Shown here piece after piece: positions 17,994-28,475 of a stretch of DNA of 64,000 bases. The DNA comes from Pseudomonas cichorii (GTDB lineage: Bacteria > Pseudomonadota > Gammaproteobacteria > Pseudomonadales > Pseudomonadaceae). Each line of letters opens with the position of its first letter. Position 1 is the stretch's first letter. The position numbers and the translations under genes were made by a program. The stretch covers positions 62,001 to 126,000 of the forward strand of contig NZ_BLVZ01000005.1 in NCBI RefSeq assembly GCF_015471405.1, written 5' to 3'. The notes beneath the pieces are model-generated. The model worked only from the letters and a program-made list of their open reading frames with translations, searched no databases and was not told the origin of the DNA.

Positions 17994-19673
17994 ATGAAAA
18001 ACAATCGTCATCCTCAAGACGGCAAAAAGCCGATCACCATTTTTGGCCCTGACTTTCCTTTTGCCTTTGATGACTGGATCGAGCATCCGGCAGGCCTGGG
18101 CAGCATTCCGGCAGAAAACCATGGCAAGGAAGTCGCGATCATTGGCGCCGGGATCGCGGGTCTGGTGGCGGCCTATGAGCTGATGAAGCTGGGCCTCAAA
18201 CCCGTCGTTTACGAAGCCTCGAAAATGGGCGGCCGCTTGCGCTCCCAGGCTTTTGAGGGTGCCGAAGGGATCATCGCGGAACTGGGCGGGATGCGCTTTC
18301 CCGTCTCATCCACCGCGTTCTATCACTACGTCGACAAGCTGGGTCTTGAGTCCAGACCCTTTCCCAACCCGCTGACGGCGGCTTCAGGCAGCACCGTCAT
18401 CGATCTGGAAGGCACAACCTATTACGCACAGAAGCTGTCGGATTTACCGACGATATTTCAGGAAGTGGCCGACGCCTGGGCCGATGCGCTGGAGTGCGGC
18501 TCGCAGTTCTCCGATATCCAGCAGGCCATCCGCGACCGTGATGTGCCGCGCCTCAAGGAGCTGTGGAACAAACTGGTTCCGCTCTGGGACGACCGAACCT
18601 TCTACGATTTCGTCGCCACCTCCAAAGCCTTCGCCAAACTGTCGTTCTATCACCGCGAAGTATTCGGTCAGGTCGGTTTCGGCACGGGCGGCTGGGACTC
18701 GGATTTCCCCAACTCGATGCTGGAAATCTTTCGCGTGGTGATGACCAACTGCGACGATCACCAACACCTGATTGTCGGTGGCGTTGAGCAGGTCCCGCTG
18801 GGTATCTGGCGTCACGTACCGGATCGTTGCGCCCACTGGCCGCAAGGCACCAGCCTGTCGTCGCTGCATCATGGCGCGCCGCGGACCGGGGTCAAACGCA
18901 TTGCGCGGACCGAGGACGGAAACCTGGCCGTCACCGACAACTGGGGCGATACGCGGCACTACTCGGCGGTGCTGACCACATGCCAGAGCTGGTTGCTGAC
19001 GACACAGATCGAGTGTGAAGAGTCGCTGTTCTCACAAAAGATGTGGATGGCTCTGGATCGCACCCGCTACATGCAATCCTCGAAAACCTTCGTCATGGTG
19101 GATCGCCCGTTCTGGAAAGACAAAGACCCGCAAACCGGTCGCGACCTCATGAGCATGACCCTCACCGACAGGCTGACCCGAGGCACCTATCTGTTCGATA
19201 ACGGCGACGACAAGCCGGGCGTGATCTGCCTGTCCTACTCGTGGATGAGCGATGCCCTGAAGATGCTGCCGCAGCCTATCGACAAGCGCGTAAAACTGGC
19301 TCTGGATGCCCTGAAGAAGATCTATCCGAAAGTGGATATCGCAGCGCGTATCATCGGTGACCCGATCACCATTTCATGGGAAGCCGACCCGCATTTCCTC
19401 GGTGCTTTCAAAGGTGCGCTGCCGGGTCATTACCGCTATAACCAGCGGATGTACTCGCACTTCATGCAACAGGACATGCCCGCCGAACATCGCGGCATGT
19501 TTCTGGCCGGCGATGATATCTCCTGGACGCCCGCGTGGGTCGAGGGCGCGGTGCAGACGTCATTGAATGCCGTATGGGGCATCATGACTCACTTTGGCGG
19601 CAAGACGCTCCCGCAAAACCCAGGCCCCGGCGATGTGTTCCACGAGATCGGCCCCATCGCGCTTGCCGACTGA
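17994..19673 (+). CDS. davB: L-lysine 2-monooxygenase
   Basis: DavB is an FAD enzyme that oxidatively decarboxylates L-lysine to 5-aminovaleramide, the first step of the aminovalerate route to glutarate. The FAD-binding VAIIGAGIAGLVAAYELMKLG lies at about residues 48-68 with the partner MGGRLRSQAF. AELGGMRFPVSSTAFYHYVDK and the C-terminal FLAGDDISWTPAWVEGAVQ are typical of the family. The whole length (559) and N-terminus (KKPITIFGPDFPFAFDDW) match what I recall of P. putida DavB rather than tryptophan monooxygenase IaaM. davA follows 18 bp downstream. The promoter is in the 180-bp AT-rich gap upstream. Confidence 0.92.
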   Translation: MKNNRHPQDGKKPITIFGPDFPFAFDDWIEHPAGLGSIPAENHGKEVAIIGAGIAGLVAAYELMKLGLKPVVYEASKMGGRLRSQAFEGAEGIIAELGGMRFPVSSTAFYHYVDKLGLESRPFPNPLTAASGSTVIDLEGTTYYAQKLSDLPTIFQEVADAWADALECGSQFSDIQQAIRDRDVPRLKELWNKLVPLWDDRTFYDFVATSKAFAKLSFYHREVFGQVGFGTGGWDSDFPNSMLEIFRVVMTNCDDHQHLIVGGVEQVPLGIWRHVPDRCAHWPQGTSLSSLHHGAPRTGVKRIARTEDGNLAVTDNWGDTRHYSAVLTTCQSWLLTTQIECEESLFSQKMWMALDRTRYMQSSKTFVMVDRPFWKDKDPQTGRDLMSMTLTDRLTRGTYLFDNGDDKPGVICLSYSWMSDALKMLPQPIDKRVKLALDALKKIYPKVDIAARIIGDPITISWEADPHFLGAFKGALPGHYRYNQRMYSHFMQQDMPAEHRGMFLAGDDISWTPAWVEGAVQTSLNAVWGIMTHFGGKTLPQNPGPGDVFHEIGPIALAD

Positions 19674-19691
19674 TTGAGAAGGAAAACAGCC

Positions 19692-20492
19692 ATGCGCATC
19701 GCGCAGTATCAATGCCCTCCTCTGCCACTGGATATCGGTGCCAACCTGCTGCGACTGGAGCAGCAGGCCAAGGCTGCGGCAGAGCAAAAAGCCGACCTGC
19801 TGGTCTGTCCGGAGATGTTCCTGACCGGCTACAACATCGGCGCAGAAGCCGCTCGCAAGCTGGCACAGCCGGTCAATGGCCTTGCAGCCTCTCGGATTGC
19901 GGCTATTGCCCAAGAACACGGCATCGCGATTGTGTATGGCTATCCCGAACTGGGCAGTGACGGGCGCATTTACAATGCGGCGCAACTGATCGACAGCCAC
20001 GGACAAAGCCTGACCAACTACCGCAAGACCCATCTGTACGGCGAGCTGGACAAGTCGATGTTCACGGCGGGCAGTGATGACTTCCTGGTGGTAGAGCTCG
20101 ATGGCTGGCGTCTGGGGCTGCTGATCTGCTACGACGTGGAATTCCCCGAAAACACCCGGCGTCTGGCACTGGCCGGTGCCGAACTGATTGTGGTGCCTAC
20201 GGCGAACATGGTTCCTTACGATTTCGTCTGTGACATTACCGTGCGTGCGCGAGCGTTCGAGAACCAATGTTATGTGGTGTATGCCAATTACTGTGGCAGC
20301 GAGGGCGATATTCACTACTGCGGGCAAAGCAGCCTTTGCGCACCGGATGGCAGCCGCCCGGCCTTGGCGGCGCAAAATGAGACGCTGATGGTTGTAGAGC
20401 TGGACAGGCCATTGATGGAAGGCTCGCGGGCGATCACTACCTATTTCACGGATCGGCGGCCGGAGTTGTACCGAGATCTGACCAAGACCTGA
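19692..20492 (+). CDS. davA: 5-aminopentanamidase (delta-aminovaleramidase)
   Basis: DavA hydrolyses the DavB product 5-aminovaleramide to 5-aminovalerate and ammonia. This 266-residue nitrilase-superfamily protein shows the catalytic triad in order: Glu in LLVCPEMFLTGYN (about residue 42), Lys in YRKTHLYGEL (about 111) and Cys in LLICYDVEFPEN (about 146). The ATG at 19692 follows GAAGGA at good spacing; a TTG six codons upstream is not needed. Downstream genes davT/davD of the pathway are not in the window. Confidence 0.93.
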   Translation: MRIAQYQCPPLPLDIGANLLRLEQQAKAAAEQKADLLVCPEMFLTGYNIGAEAARKLAQPVNGLAASRIAAIAQEHGIAIVYGYPELGSDGRIYNAAQLIDSHGQSLTNYRKTHLYGELDKSMFTAGSDDFLVVELDGWRLGLLICYDVEFPENTRRLALAGAELIVVPTANMVPYDFVCDITVRARAFENQCYVVYANYCGSEGDIHYCGQSSLCAPDGSRPALAAQNETLMVVELDRPLMEGSRAITTYFTDRRPELYRDLTKT

Positions 20493-20507
20493 GTTTTCAT
20501 GGCGTTG

Positions 20508-20532
20508 TTCGCGAATAAATTCGCTCCTGTAG
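20508..20532. repeat. REP-like palindromic element
   Basis: TTCGCGAATAAATTCGCTCCTGTAG, the pseudomonad REP-type sequence, lies between davA and the epimerase gene. Related copies occur at 21733-21862 and 62870-62958. Confidence 0.7.
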
Positions 20533-20605
20533 CGGCCTGAGCGCAAAATCCCGAGCGCCTCCTGCTAACATGTGGCGCATCTCGACACTGCCGTGACGCC
20601 AGCCG

Positions 20606-21736
20606 ATGCCCCATGCTTCCAGTTCTGCCTCGAGGTCTGAGTTGACCTCCAGCCTCACCCGCCTTCAGGAACACTTCTTCAAAGTCGTCGTGCCGCTCTG
20701 GCAAGGTCCTGGCTGGAACGCGCAACTGGCGTTGCCTTATGAAGCGCTCGATGCACAGCACCATCCTCTGCCGCCACAGCGCTACAGAGCCATGGCCTGC
20801 GCCCGGCAGTTGTTCCTGTTTTCCAGCCTGATCGGTCATCCGGAGTTTCCGGACGCCGCGACTCGCGCCGGCGCGCTGTTTCGCTCAATGCAGCAACACT
20901 TTCATGACGCCGAACACGGCGGCTGGTTTTACAGCATCGATCCACAAGGCCAACCGCTGGACCGCCGCAAGGATCTCTACACCCACGCCTTTATCATTTT
21001 TGCCTTCGCCCATTACTGGGCCAGGGTAAAAGAGCCTCTGGCCGAGTCGGCACTCAATGCCGCGCTCAATGTCGTCGCCGAGCGTTTCGACGATGGCGCA
21101 GGTCTTTACGAAGCGAGCCTGGACGAAGACTGGTCCACGCTGGGTAGCGGCCCTTTGCAGAACCCGTTGATGCATCTGGCGGAGGCGTTTCTGGCAACGC
21201 TGTCGGTACGCCCGGATCCCAGGACCCAATCGGCCTTGAATGGGCTGGTCACTCACATGCAGCGCCGTTTCATCGACCCGGCGACAAGTGTGATGCTGGA
21301 GAAACCGCTGGGGGCTGTGGATAACTGGTATGAACCGGGGCACCAGTTCGAGTGGTTTTTCTTGCTGCACACCTCTGCCGAACTGCGCAGCACTCCGTTG
21401 TATGCCTCGTTGAACCGGGCGTTCACTCTTGCAGAGACTCAGGGTGTCGATCAGCAAACCGGTGCTGTGACCGCGATGCTGACATGTGACGGTGTTGTAC
21501 GTGATGGCACCCAGAGAATCTGGGCACAGGCCGAATACCTGCGGGCGCTGGCGTTGCGTCCTGACGGCCTGAGCCGCCTGAATGACCAACTGATAGCGCT
21601 GCAACAGCGATTCCTGCATGCCGGTGGCTGGCATGAATGCCTGGACACCGATGGCGAGGTCAGCCGCAGCGATATGCCGTCAACGACCCCCTACCATCTG
21701 GCAACCTGCTACATCGGCCTGGCTGAACACTTGTAG
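20606..21736 (+). CDS. AGE-family epimerase/isomerase (N-acylglucosamine 2-epimerase or mannose isomerase type)
   Basis: A 376-residue (alpha/alpha)6-barrel sugar epimerase/isomerase. The family's core motifs are visible: RYRAMACARQLFLFS (about 51-65), GGWFYSIDPQGQPLDRRKDLYTHAFIIFA (about 110-138), NPLMHLAEAF, and PGHQFEWFFLL (about 245-255), which carries the conserved His/Glu. The substrate is not decided by sequence; mannose/fructose interconversion is common for this size class. The ATG at 20606 lacks a ribosome-binding site, whereas an in-frame TTG at 20642 has GAGG six bases upstream and removes a serine-rich leader, so the shorter start is a serious alternative. Confidence 0.82.
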   Translation: MPHASSSASRSELTSSLTRLQEHFFKVVVPLWQGPGWNAQLALPYEALDAQHHPLPPQRYRAMACARQLFLFSSLIGHPEFPDAATRAGALFRSMQQHFHDAEHGGWFYSIDPQGQPLDRRKDLYTHAFIIFAFAHYWARVKEPLAESALNAALNVVAERFDDGAGLYEASLDEDWSTLGSGPLQNPLMHLAEAFLATLSVRPDPRTQSALNGLVTHMQRRFIDPATSVMLEKPLGAVDNWYEPGHQFEWFFLLHTSAELRSTPLYASLNRAFTLAETQGVDQQTGAVTAMLTCDGVVRDGTQRIWAQAEYLRALALRPDGLSRLNDQLIALQQRFLHAGGWHECLDTDGEVSRSDMPSTTPYHLATCYIGLAEHL

Positions 21737-21862
21737 GAACGAATTCATTCGCGAGAGGGCCGTACATCCGAAAAGCATGTATCGACTTCAATGACGTCTC
21801 GCGGATAAATCCGCTCCTACGCAGCCGTGGGTAGGAGCGAATTCATTCGCGAAGAGGTTTCG
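21733..21862. repeat. Cluster of three REP-like elements
   Basis: Two direct copies (21733-21757 and 21829-21862, core GAATTCATTCGCGA) flank an inverted copy (about 21800-21822, GCGGATAAATCCGCTCC). They fill the gap between the convergent epimerase and SDR genes, where they may act as terminators or transcript stabilisers. Confidence 0.7.
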
Positions 21863-21863
21863 C

Positions 21864-23303
<1,440 letters not shown>

Positions 23304-23341
23304 GAAAAAACAGCGCCCCGAGTGAAAAACACCCGGGGCGC
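23304..23341 (-). terminator. Terminator of the liv operon
   Basis: Read on the minus strand, GCGCCCCG and CGGGGCGC form a long stem around a GTGTTTTTCAC loop, followed by TGTTTTTT. It lies 28 bp after the livF stop. Confidence 0.85.
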
Positions 23342-23369
23342 GTGGATAAACGCTGTTTTTCTGACTGAA

Positions 23370-24086
23370 TCAGTGCCCACCCAGATAAGCGTTCCTGACC
23401 TCTTCATTTACCAGCAATTCCTGGCCAGAGCCCGACAGACGGATCTCACCGTTGACCATCACGTACGCCCGGTCAGACAGCTTGAGTGCATGGTTGGCAT
23501 TCTGCTCGACCAGGAAGATCGTCATCCCGGTGGCCGCCAGCTCGCGCAGGGTCGAGAAGATCTGCTTGACGATAATCGGCGCCAGACCAAGGCTCGGCTC
23601 ATCGAGCAGCAGCAGTTTCGGACGACTCATCAGGGCGCGGGCGATGGCCAGCATCTGTTGTTCGCCACCGGACATGGTCATGGCGCGCTGGTTACGGCGC
23701 TCCTTGAGCCGCGGGAACAGATCGAACATGCGCTGCATGTCTTCAGCCGAATGCTTGTCACCGATGGGAATAGTGCCCATCAGCAGGTTTTCCTCGACTG
23801 ACATGTCGGGGAAAACCCTGCGCCCCTCTGGCGATTGTGCGATGCCGTTGGAGGCAATGTAGTGCGACGACTTCTGCGTGATGTCGGTGCCCTGGTAGAT
23901 GATCTGCCCACTGGCCGCACGCGGCTGGCCGAAGATCGACATCAGCAGTGTGGATTTGCCCGCACCGTTGGAGCCAATCAGGCTCACCGTTTCACCTTCA
24001 TTGATATGCAGCGAGACCTTCTTGAGGGCCTGGATCGGCCCGTAATACACATCGATCTCTTTCATTTCGAGGATCGGTTTGCTCAT
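23370..24086 (-). CDS. livF: Branched-chain amino acid ABC transporter ATP-binding protein LivF/BraG
   Basis: One of two ATPases powering import of Leu/Ile/Val. The 238-residue protein has Walker A GSNGAGKSTLL (about 38-48), signature MSGGEQQMLAIARAL (about 138-152), Walker B LLLLDEPSLGLAP and the H-loop LVEQNANHAL. Its start overlaps the livG stop by 4 bp (ATGA), so the two ATPases are translationally coupled. It is the last gene of the operon before a strong terminator. Confidence 0.95.
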   Translation of the reverse strand: MSKPILEMKEIDVYYGPIQALKKVSLHINEGETVSLIGSNGAGKSTLLMSIFGQPRAASGQIIYQGTDITQKSSHYIASNGIAQSPEGRRVFPDMSVEENLLMGTIPIGDKHSAEDMQRMFDLFPRLKERRNQRAMTMSGGEQQMLAIARALMSRPKLLLLDEPSLGLAPIIVKQIFSTLRELAATGMTIFLVEQNANHALKLSDRAYVMVNGEIRLSGSGQELLVNEEVRNAYLGGH

Positions 24087-24958
24087 ACCAATTCCTCTTC
24101 ATCAGCGCCCAGATACGCGGCGATCACTTTCGGATCGTTGCGGATCTGCTCCGGCCCGCCTGCGGCAATCACGTTGCCGTGGTCGAGCACCACAATATCG
24201 TCGGAAATGTTCATGACCATGCCCATGTCGTGCTCGATCAGCACGATGGTCATGTCGTGTTCGTCCCTCAACAGGCGGATCATGCCGCTCAGGGCTTCGG
24301 TTTCCTGCGGGTTGAGACCTGCGGCCGGCTCATCGAGGCAGATCACCTGAGGCCGTGTACACATGGCCCGGGCGATCTCCAGACGGCGTTGCTGACCGTA
24401 GGACAATTCACCCGCAAGGCGGTTGGCGCAGTCCACCAGGTCCACCACTTCCAGCCAGTAGAACGCCGTATTGAGTGCATCCTCCTCAGCCTTGCGATAA
24501 CCCCTGGTATTGAGAATGCCGCTGATCAGGCTGCGATTGACCCACATGTGCTGAGCCACCAGCAGGTTTTCCACCACCGACATTTCCTTGAACAGCCGAA
24601 TGTTCTGGAAGGTGCGCGCCAGTCCGGCCCGGTTGACCAGGTGGGTGCCGCCGAACATCTTGTAGTACACGCGGCTGAAAAAGCTTTTGGGGGATACGAA
24701 GTCTGTTGCGGCAAACGACTCACCCAGCAGCTTGATCACATTGGTGGTCTTGCCACGGGTATGCAGCTCGATACGTCCACCCGTGGCCTTGTAGAAACCG
24801 GTCAGGCAGTTGAAGACCGTGGTCTTGCCCGCGCCGTTTGGGCCGATCAGGGCAAAGATCGAGTTGCGACGAACTTGCAGGCTGACATCGCTCAACGCCT
24901 TGATGCCGCCAAAATGCATCATCAGATGCTCGACCGAGAGAATGACTTCATTGCTCAT
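24083..24958 (-). CDS. livG: Branched-chain amino acid ABC transporter ATP-binding protein LivG/BraF
   Basis: The second ATPase of the importer, 291 residues. Walker A GPNGAGKTTVFNCLTG (about 38-53), signature LSYGQQRRLEIARAM (about 175-189), Walker B VICLDEPAAGLNP and H-loop LIEHDM are all intact. The insert between Walker A and the signature (FYKATGGRIELHTRGKTTNV onwards) is the enlarged form normal for LivG. It overlaps both livM and livF by 4 bp. Confidence 0.95.
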   Translation of the reverse strand: MSNEVILSVEHLMMHFGGIKALSDVSLQVRRNSIFALIGPNGAGKTTVFNCLTGFYKATGGRIELHTRGKTTNVIKLLGESFAATDFVSPKSFFSRVYYKMFGGTHLVNRAGLARTFQNIRLFKEMSVVENLLVAQHMWVNRSLISGILNTRGYRKAEEDALNTAFYWLEVVDLVDCANRLAGELSYGQQRRLEIARAMCTRPQVICLDEPAAGLNPQETEALSGMIRLLRDEHDMTIVLIEHDMGMVMNISDDIVVLDHGNVIAAGGPEQIRNDPKVIAAYLGADEEELV

Positions 24959-26256
24959 GACGCCACTCCTTCTTTAACCAGTGAGCCTTTGCGCGGGACC
25001 ACGCCGGTACGGCTGATACGAATCAGGCCGCGTGGCCGCCAGATCATCATCAATACCATCAGGATTCCGAACAGCAGTACCCGGTACTCGGAGAAACTGC
25101 GCAGCAGTTCGGGCGCAACCGTCAGCACGAAAGCCGCGATCACGACCCCCACCGTCGAGCCCATGCCACCCAGAACCACAATCGCCAGGATCAGTGCCGA
25201 CTCGAAGAAGGTAAAGGAAGTCGGGTTGACGAAGCCCTGATAGCTGGCGAAAAACACACCGGCCAGACCGGCCGTCGAAGCCCCGATGGTGAACGCCGAC
25301 AGCTTGACGAGCACATGATTGAGCCCCATCGAACGACAGGCGATCTCGTCTTCACGAAGCGCTTCCCAGGCACGGCCGATGGGCATGCGAGTCAGGCGAT
25401 GCTTGATGAACAGCACGGCCAGCACCACGATGAACAGCACGGTGTAGATGAACAGGAATTTCAGATCCGGGTTGTAATCGAAGCCGAAATATTCGTGAAT
25501 CGGAATGCCGCCCTCTTTGGCGCGACGCCCGAACTCCAGGCCAAAGAAAGTTGGCGAAGGCACGGGAACACCATTCGGGCCGCCGGTGAAGGACAGCCAG
25601 TTGTTGAGCACCAGACGAATGATTTCACCGAACCCAAGGGTCACGATGGCCAGATAGTCACCGTGCATGCGCAATACCGGAAAACCCAGAATGCACCCGG
25701 CCAGCGCGGCAGCAATCGCCGCCAGAGGCAGCGCCGACCAGAAGCCCAGGCCCAGATACTGATAACCCAGCGCCAGACCGTAGGCACCGATGGCATAGAA
25801 CGCCACATAACCCAGGTCGAGCAACCCGGCCAGACCGACCACGATATTCAGGCCCAGCCCGAGCAGAACGTAGATCAGCCCGAGGATAACCACGGTCAGC
25901 AGGTACTTGTTGGCAAAGATCGGGAACACGATGGCAATCACGATCAACAGCGGAATGATCCAGTAGAGGCTCGATTTGTGATCGGGCTTGAGCACATGCA
26001 CACCCGAAGCGGAACTCTCGAAACTCTGGCCAATGCGGATGCCCTTGGGCGTTTGCAGGAACAGGCTCATGAGGAAACGCCCCGCCATGACCACCGCCAC
26101 CAGCAGGGCGACACGGGTCGGTTGCAGGTTGAAGCTGTAGCCGTCGAGCACAATGCCGACAATCGGGCCAAAGACGATCAGCGCCAGCAAGCCGGCAACC
26201 ACGGCGTCGATCAGGCTTTTCTTGATATCGATAGGTTTAGCGATAGGAGCAGACAT
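24955..26256 (-). CDS. livM: Branched-chain amino acid ABC transporter permease LivM/BraE
   Basis: Inner-membrane permease of 433 residues with about ten hydrophobic helices. The pseudomonad-type N-terminal extension (about residues 1-90, holding two helices) precedes the conserved core: LLGLGLNIVVGLAGLLDLGYVAFYAIGAY (about 137-165), LRMHGDYLAIVTLGFGEIIRL (about 196-216), and the ATPase-coupling loop GRAWEALREDEIACRSMGLN (about 293-312). The start (MSAPIAKPIDIKKS) is 2 bp from the end of livH. Confidence 0.95.
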   Translation of the reverse strand: MSAPIAKPIDIKKSLIDAVVAGLLALIVFGPIVGIVLDGYSFNLQPTRVALLVAVVMAGRFLMSLFLQTPKGIRIGQSFESSASGVHVLKPDHKSSLYWIIPLLIVIAIVFPIFANKYLLTVVILGLIYVLLGLGLNIVVGLAGLLDLGYVAFYAIGAYGLALGYQYLGLGFWSALPLAAIAAALAGCILGFPVLRMHGDYLAIVTLGFGEIIRLVLNNWLSFTGGPNGVPVPSPTFFGLEFGRRAKEGGIPIHEYFGFDYNPDLKFLFIYTVLFIVVLAVLFIKHRLTRMPIGRAWEALREDEIACRSMGLNHVLVKLSAFTIGASTAGLAGVFFASYQGFVNPTSFTFFESALILAIVVLGGMGSTVGVVIAAFVLTVAPELLRSFSEYRVLLFGILMVLMMIWRPRGLIRISRTGVVPRKGSLVKEGVAS

Positions 26257-26258
26257 AC

Positions 26259-27176
26259 TTATACCTTCGCCACGAGTGGGCGACCCAGCAGGCCTTGGGG
26301 ACGGAAAATCAGGATCAGTACCAACAGGCCGAAACTGAACACGTCTTTGTAATCGGAATTGATCAAGCCGGAGAACTGCGACTCGGCAACCCCCAGGATC
26401 AAACCACCCAGCATCGCGCCCGGCAGCGAACCGATCCCGCCCAGTACCGCAGCAGTGAACGCCTTGATACCGATGACAAAGCCTGCATAGAAATCGAATG
26501 TGCCGTAGTTCATCGTGATCAGCACACCCGCCAGCGCAGCCATTGCAGCACCGATGATGAACACGTAGGAAATGACCCGGTCAGTGTTGATCCCCAGAAT
26601 CGACGCCATCTTGCGATCCTGTTGCGTGGCGCGGCACATGCGACCGAGCTTGGTGTACTTGATGATGTACGTCAGCAACGCCATGCCGGCAAAAGCGGCG
26701 ATGAGGATGAAGATCTTGGTGTAGGTGATCTGCACGAAGCCGGTACCGACTTCAAAGCGCCAGGCACCTTCGAGAAGCGTTGGAACGCCCTGCTGCCGTG
26801 CGCCCTGACTGATCTGCGCGTAGTTCTGCAGGATCAGGGAAATGCCGATGGCGCTGATCAGCGGTGCCAGCCGGGTCGAGTTGCGCAGCGGCTTGTAAGC
26901 CACCCGCTCAATGACGAAGCCGTAGACACCTGTCACCACGACAGTGAAGATCAGCGTCCCGAGAATCAGGAATGGAAACGACTCCAGACCGAAGAAAGAC
27001 AGAACCGCCAGGCCGATTGCGGCCAGGTAGGCGGAGATCATGTAAACGTCGCCATGGGCGAAGTTGATCATGCCGATAATGCCGTAGACCATCGTGTAGC
27101 CGATGGCAATGAGGCCGTAGACAGACCCGAGAGTCAGTCCGTTGACCATTTGCTGCAGGAAAATACCGTCCATCAC
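26259..27176 (-). CDS. livH: Branched-chain amino acid ABC transporter permease LivH/BraD
   Basis: The partner permease, 305 residues, mostly hydrophobic. The N-terminal QQMVNGLTLGSVYGLIAIGYTMVYGIIGMINFAHGDVYM is the classic LivH start. The coupling loop GRMCRATQQDRKMASILGIN lies near residue 190, and GGIGSLPGAMLGGLILGVAE near 245. Two ATGs stand back to back at the start. It is separated from braC by 160 bp containing stem-loops. Confidence 0.95.
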   Translation of the reverse strand: MMDGIFLQQMVNGLTLGSVYGLIAIGYTMVYGIIGMINFAHGDVYMISAYLAAIGLAVLSFFGLESFPFLILGTLIFTVVVTGVYGFVIERVAYKPLRNSTRLAPLISAIGISLILQNYAQISQGARQQGVPTLLEGAWRFEVGTGFVQITYTKIFILIAAFAGMALLTYIIKYTKLGRMCRATQQDRKMASILGINTDRVISYVFIIGAAMAALAGVLITMNYGTFDFYAGFVIGIKAFTAAVLGGIGSLPGAMLGGLILGVAESQFSGLINSDYKDVFSFGLLVLILIFRPQGLLGRPLVAKV

Positions 27177-27208
27177 GCACGCTCACAAACTTGAAGGCCG
27201 CTCAGGGT

Positions 27209-27245
27209 CCTGCTCGCCATACCCTCATCAGGCATAACGAGCAGG
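27209..27245. promoter_or_regulatory. Stem-loop between braC and livH
   Basis: CCTGCTCG and CGAGCAGG pair across a 21-nt loop in the braC-livH gap. Such a structure can protect or end part of the transcript, allowing more binding protein than permease to be made. The role is inferred from position. Confidence 0.45.
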
Positions 27246-27300
27246 CCGTACGGCTACAGAAGAGTCCAGGCCCGCTGAGGTGTGAGCCCGTTACCATGCC

Positions 27301-27323
27301 AGGCCGCCTCAAGAGGCAGGCCT
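27301..27323. promoter_or_regulatory. Stem-loop just after braC
   Basis: AGGCCGCCTC and GAGGCAGGCCT form a near-perfect hairpin 15 bp past the braC stop, without a T-run. It probably stabilises the braC mRNA 3' end or gives partial termination. Confidence 0.5.
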
Positions 27324-27338
27324 GACGATGCGTCTATT

Positions 27339-28475
27339 TCACTTCTGTTTTTCGAGCTGTTTGTATTTGCCAGTGGCATCCCACTGATAAACCACATAGT
27401 CGGAGACTTTCAGGTCGCCTTTGGCATCCCAGGTTTTCTCGCCCATGACAGTCTTGACCGGGTTGGCTTTCAGCCATACAGCCGCAGCATCGCCCTTGTT
27501 GGATTTGGCACCGTTGAAGCCGGCAGCCAGCGCCTGTACGGAAGCGTAGGCATACAGGGTGTAGCCTTCAGGCTCGTAGCCGGACTTGCGGAACTCATCG
27601 ACCACCGCCTTGCTTTCCGGCAGCAGGCGCGGGTCGGCACCGAAGGTCATGTACACGCCATCCACGTACTGTGGGCCGCCTGCGGTCGTCACCAGTTCAT
27701 CAGTCACGACGCCATCATCGGACATGAACTTGACGTCCTTGAGGCCCTGCTCGCGCAGTTGACGAACCAGCGGGCCGGCTTCCGGGTGCAGACCACCGAA
27801 GTAGACGACATCGGCACCCACCGAACGGATCTTGGTAACCAGAGCACTGAAGTCTTTCTCGCCACGGGTCAGGCCTTCGTAGAGGACCTCTTTCACGCCG
27901 CGTTTGGCCAACTGGGCACGGGTCGCATCGGCCAACCCCTGACCGTAGGTGTCCTTGTCGTGGATAACAGCGATCTTCTTGCCTTTGAGCACATCGACGA
28001 TGTAATCGCCGGCGACCACGCCTTGCTGATCGTCACGACCGCACATGCGGAACATTTCTCCCAGACCGCGCTCGGTAACCGTCGGGTTGGTGGAGCCCGG
28101 GGTGATGGCAATCACACCTGCCTCACTGTAAACCTCAGAAGCCGGAATGGTGGAAGAAGAACAGAAGTGCCCCACGACGCCGACAACCTTGTCCTGATCG
28201 ACCAGACGGTTGGCGACAGCCACAGCCTGCTTCGGCTCGCAGGCATCATCGCCACGAACCAGAACAATTTTCTCGCCATTGACCCCACCTGCCGCGTTGA
28301 TTGCATCCGCTGCCGCCTGAGCGCCCTTCATATACTGCTCGCCAAACGATGCGTTGGCGCCAGTCATGGGGCCTGCGACGCCAATCTTCACGTCGGCTTG
28401 AGCAAACGAAGACACGCCCAATGCAGTTGCCACTGCGATTGCCAGAAAACCTTTCCTGTAAAACGTATGCGACAT
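27339..28475 (-). CDS. braC: Branched-chain amino acid periplasmic binding protein BraC/LivK
   Basis: The periplasmic solute-binding protein that delivers Leu/Ile/Val (and often Ala/Thr) to the LivHMGF complex. The 378 residues start with a clear signal peptide (MSHTFYRKGFLAIAVATALGV..FAQA, cleaved near 27). The mature N-terminus DVKIGVAGPMTGANASFGEQYM and VGVVGHFCSSSTIPASEVY are classic type I periplasmic-binding-fold motifs. AGGGAGCACCACTC-type spacing (AGGAGCAC) precedes the ATG. It is the first gene of the operon; the promoter should lie in the 28476-29160 spacer. Confidence 0.95.
   Translation of the reverse strand: MSHTFYRKGFLAIAVATALGVSSFAQADVKIGVAGPMTGANASFGEQYMKGAQAAADAINAAGGVNGEKIVLVRGDDACEPKQAVAVANRLVDQDKVVGVVGHFCSSSTIPASEVYSEAGVIAITPGSTNPTVTERGLGEMFRMCGRDDQQGVVAGDYIVDVLKGKKIAVIHDKDTYGQGLADATRAQLAKRGVKEVLYEGLTRGEKDFSALVTKIRSVGADVVYFGGLHPEAGPLVRQLREQGLKDVKFMSDDGVVTDELVTTAGGPQYVDGVYMTFGADPRLLPESKAVVDEFRKSGYEPEGYTLYAYASVQALAAGFNGAKSNKGDAAAVWLKANPVKTVMGEKTWDAKGDLKVSDYVVYQWDATGKYKQLEKQK

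Noticed and set aside
17994..19673. Tryptophan 2-monooxygenase (IaaM) for auxin synthesis
   Set aside because: Same flavoenzyme superfamily, but the N-terminus and full length fit lysine monooxygenase DavB and the next gene is the matching amidase davA rather than iaaH.
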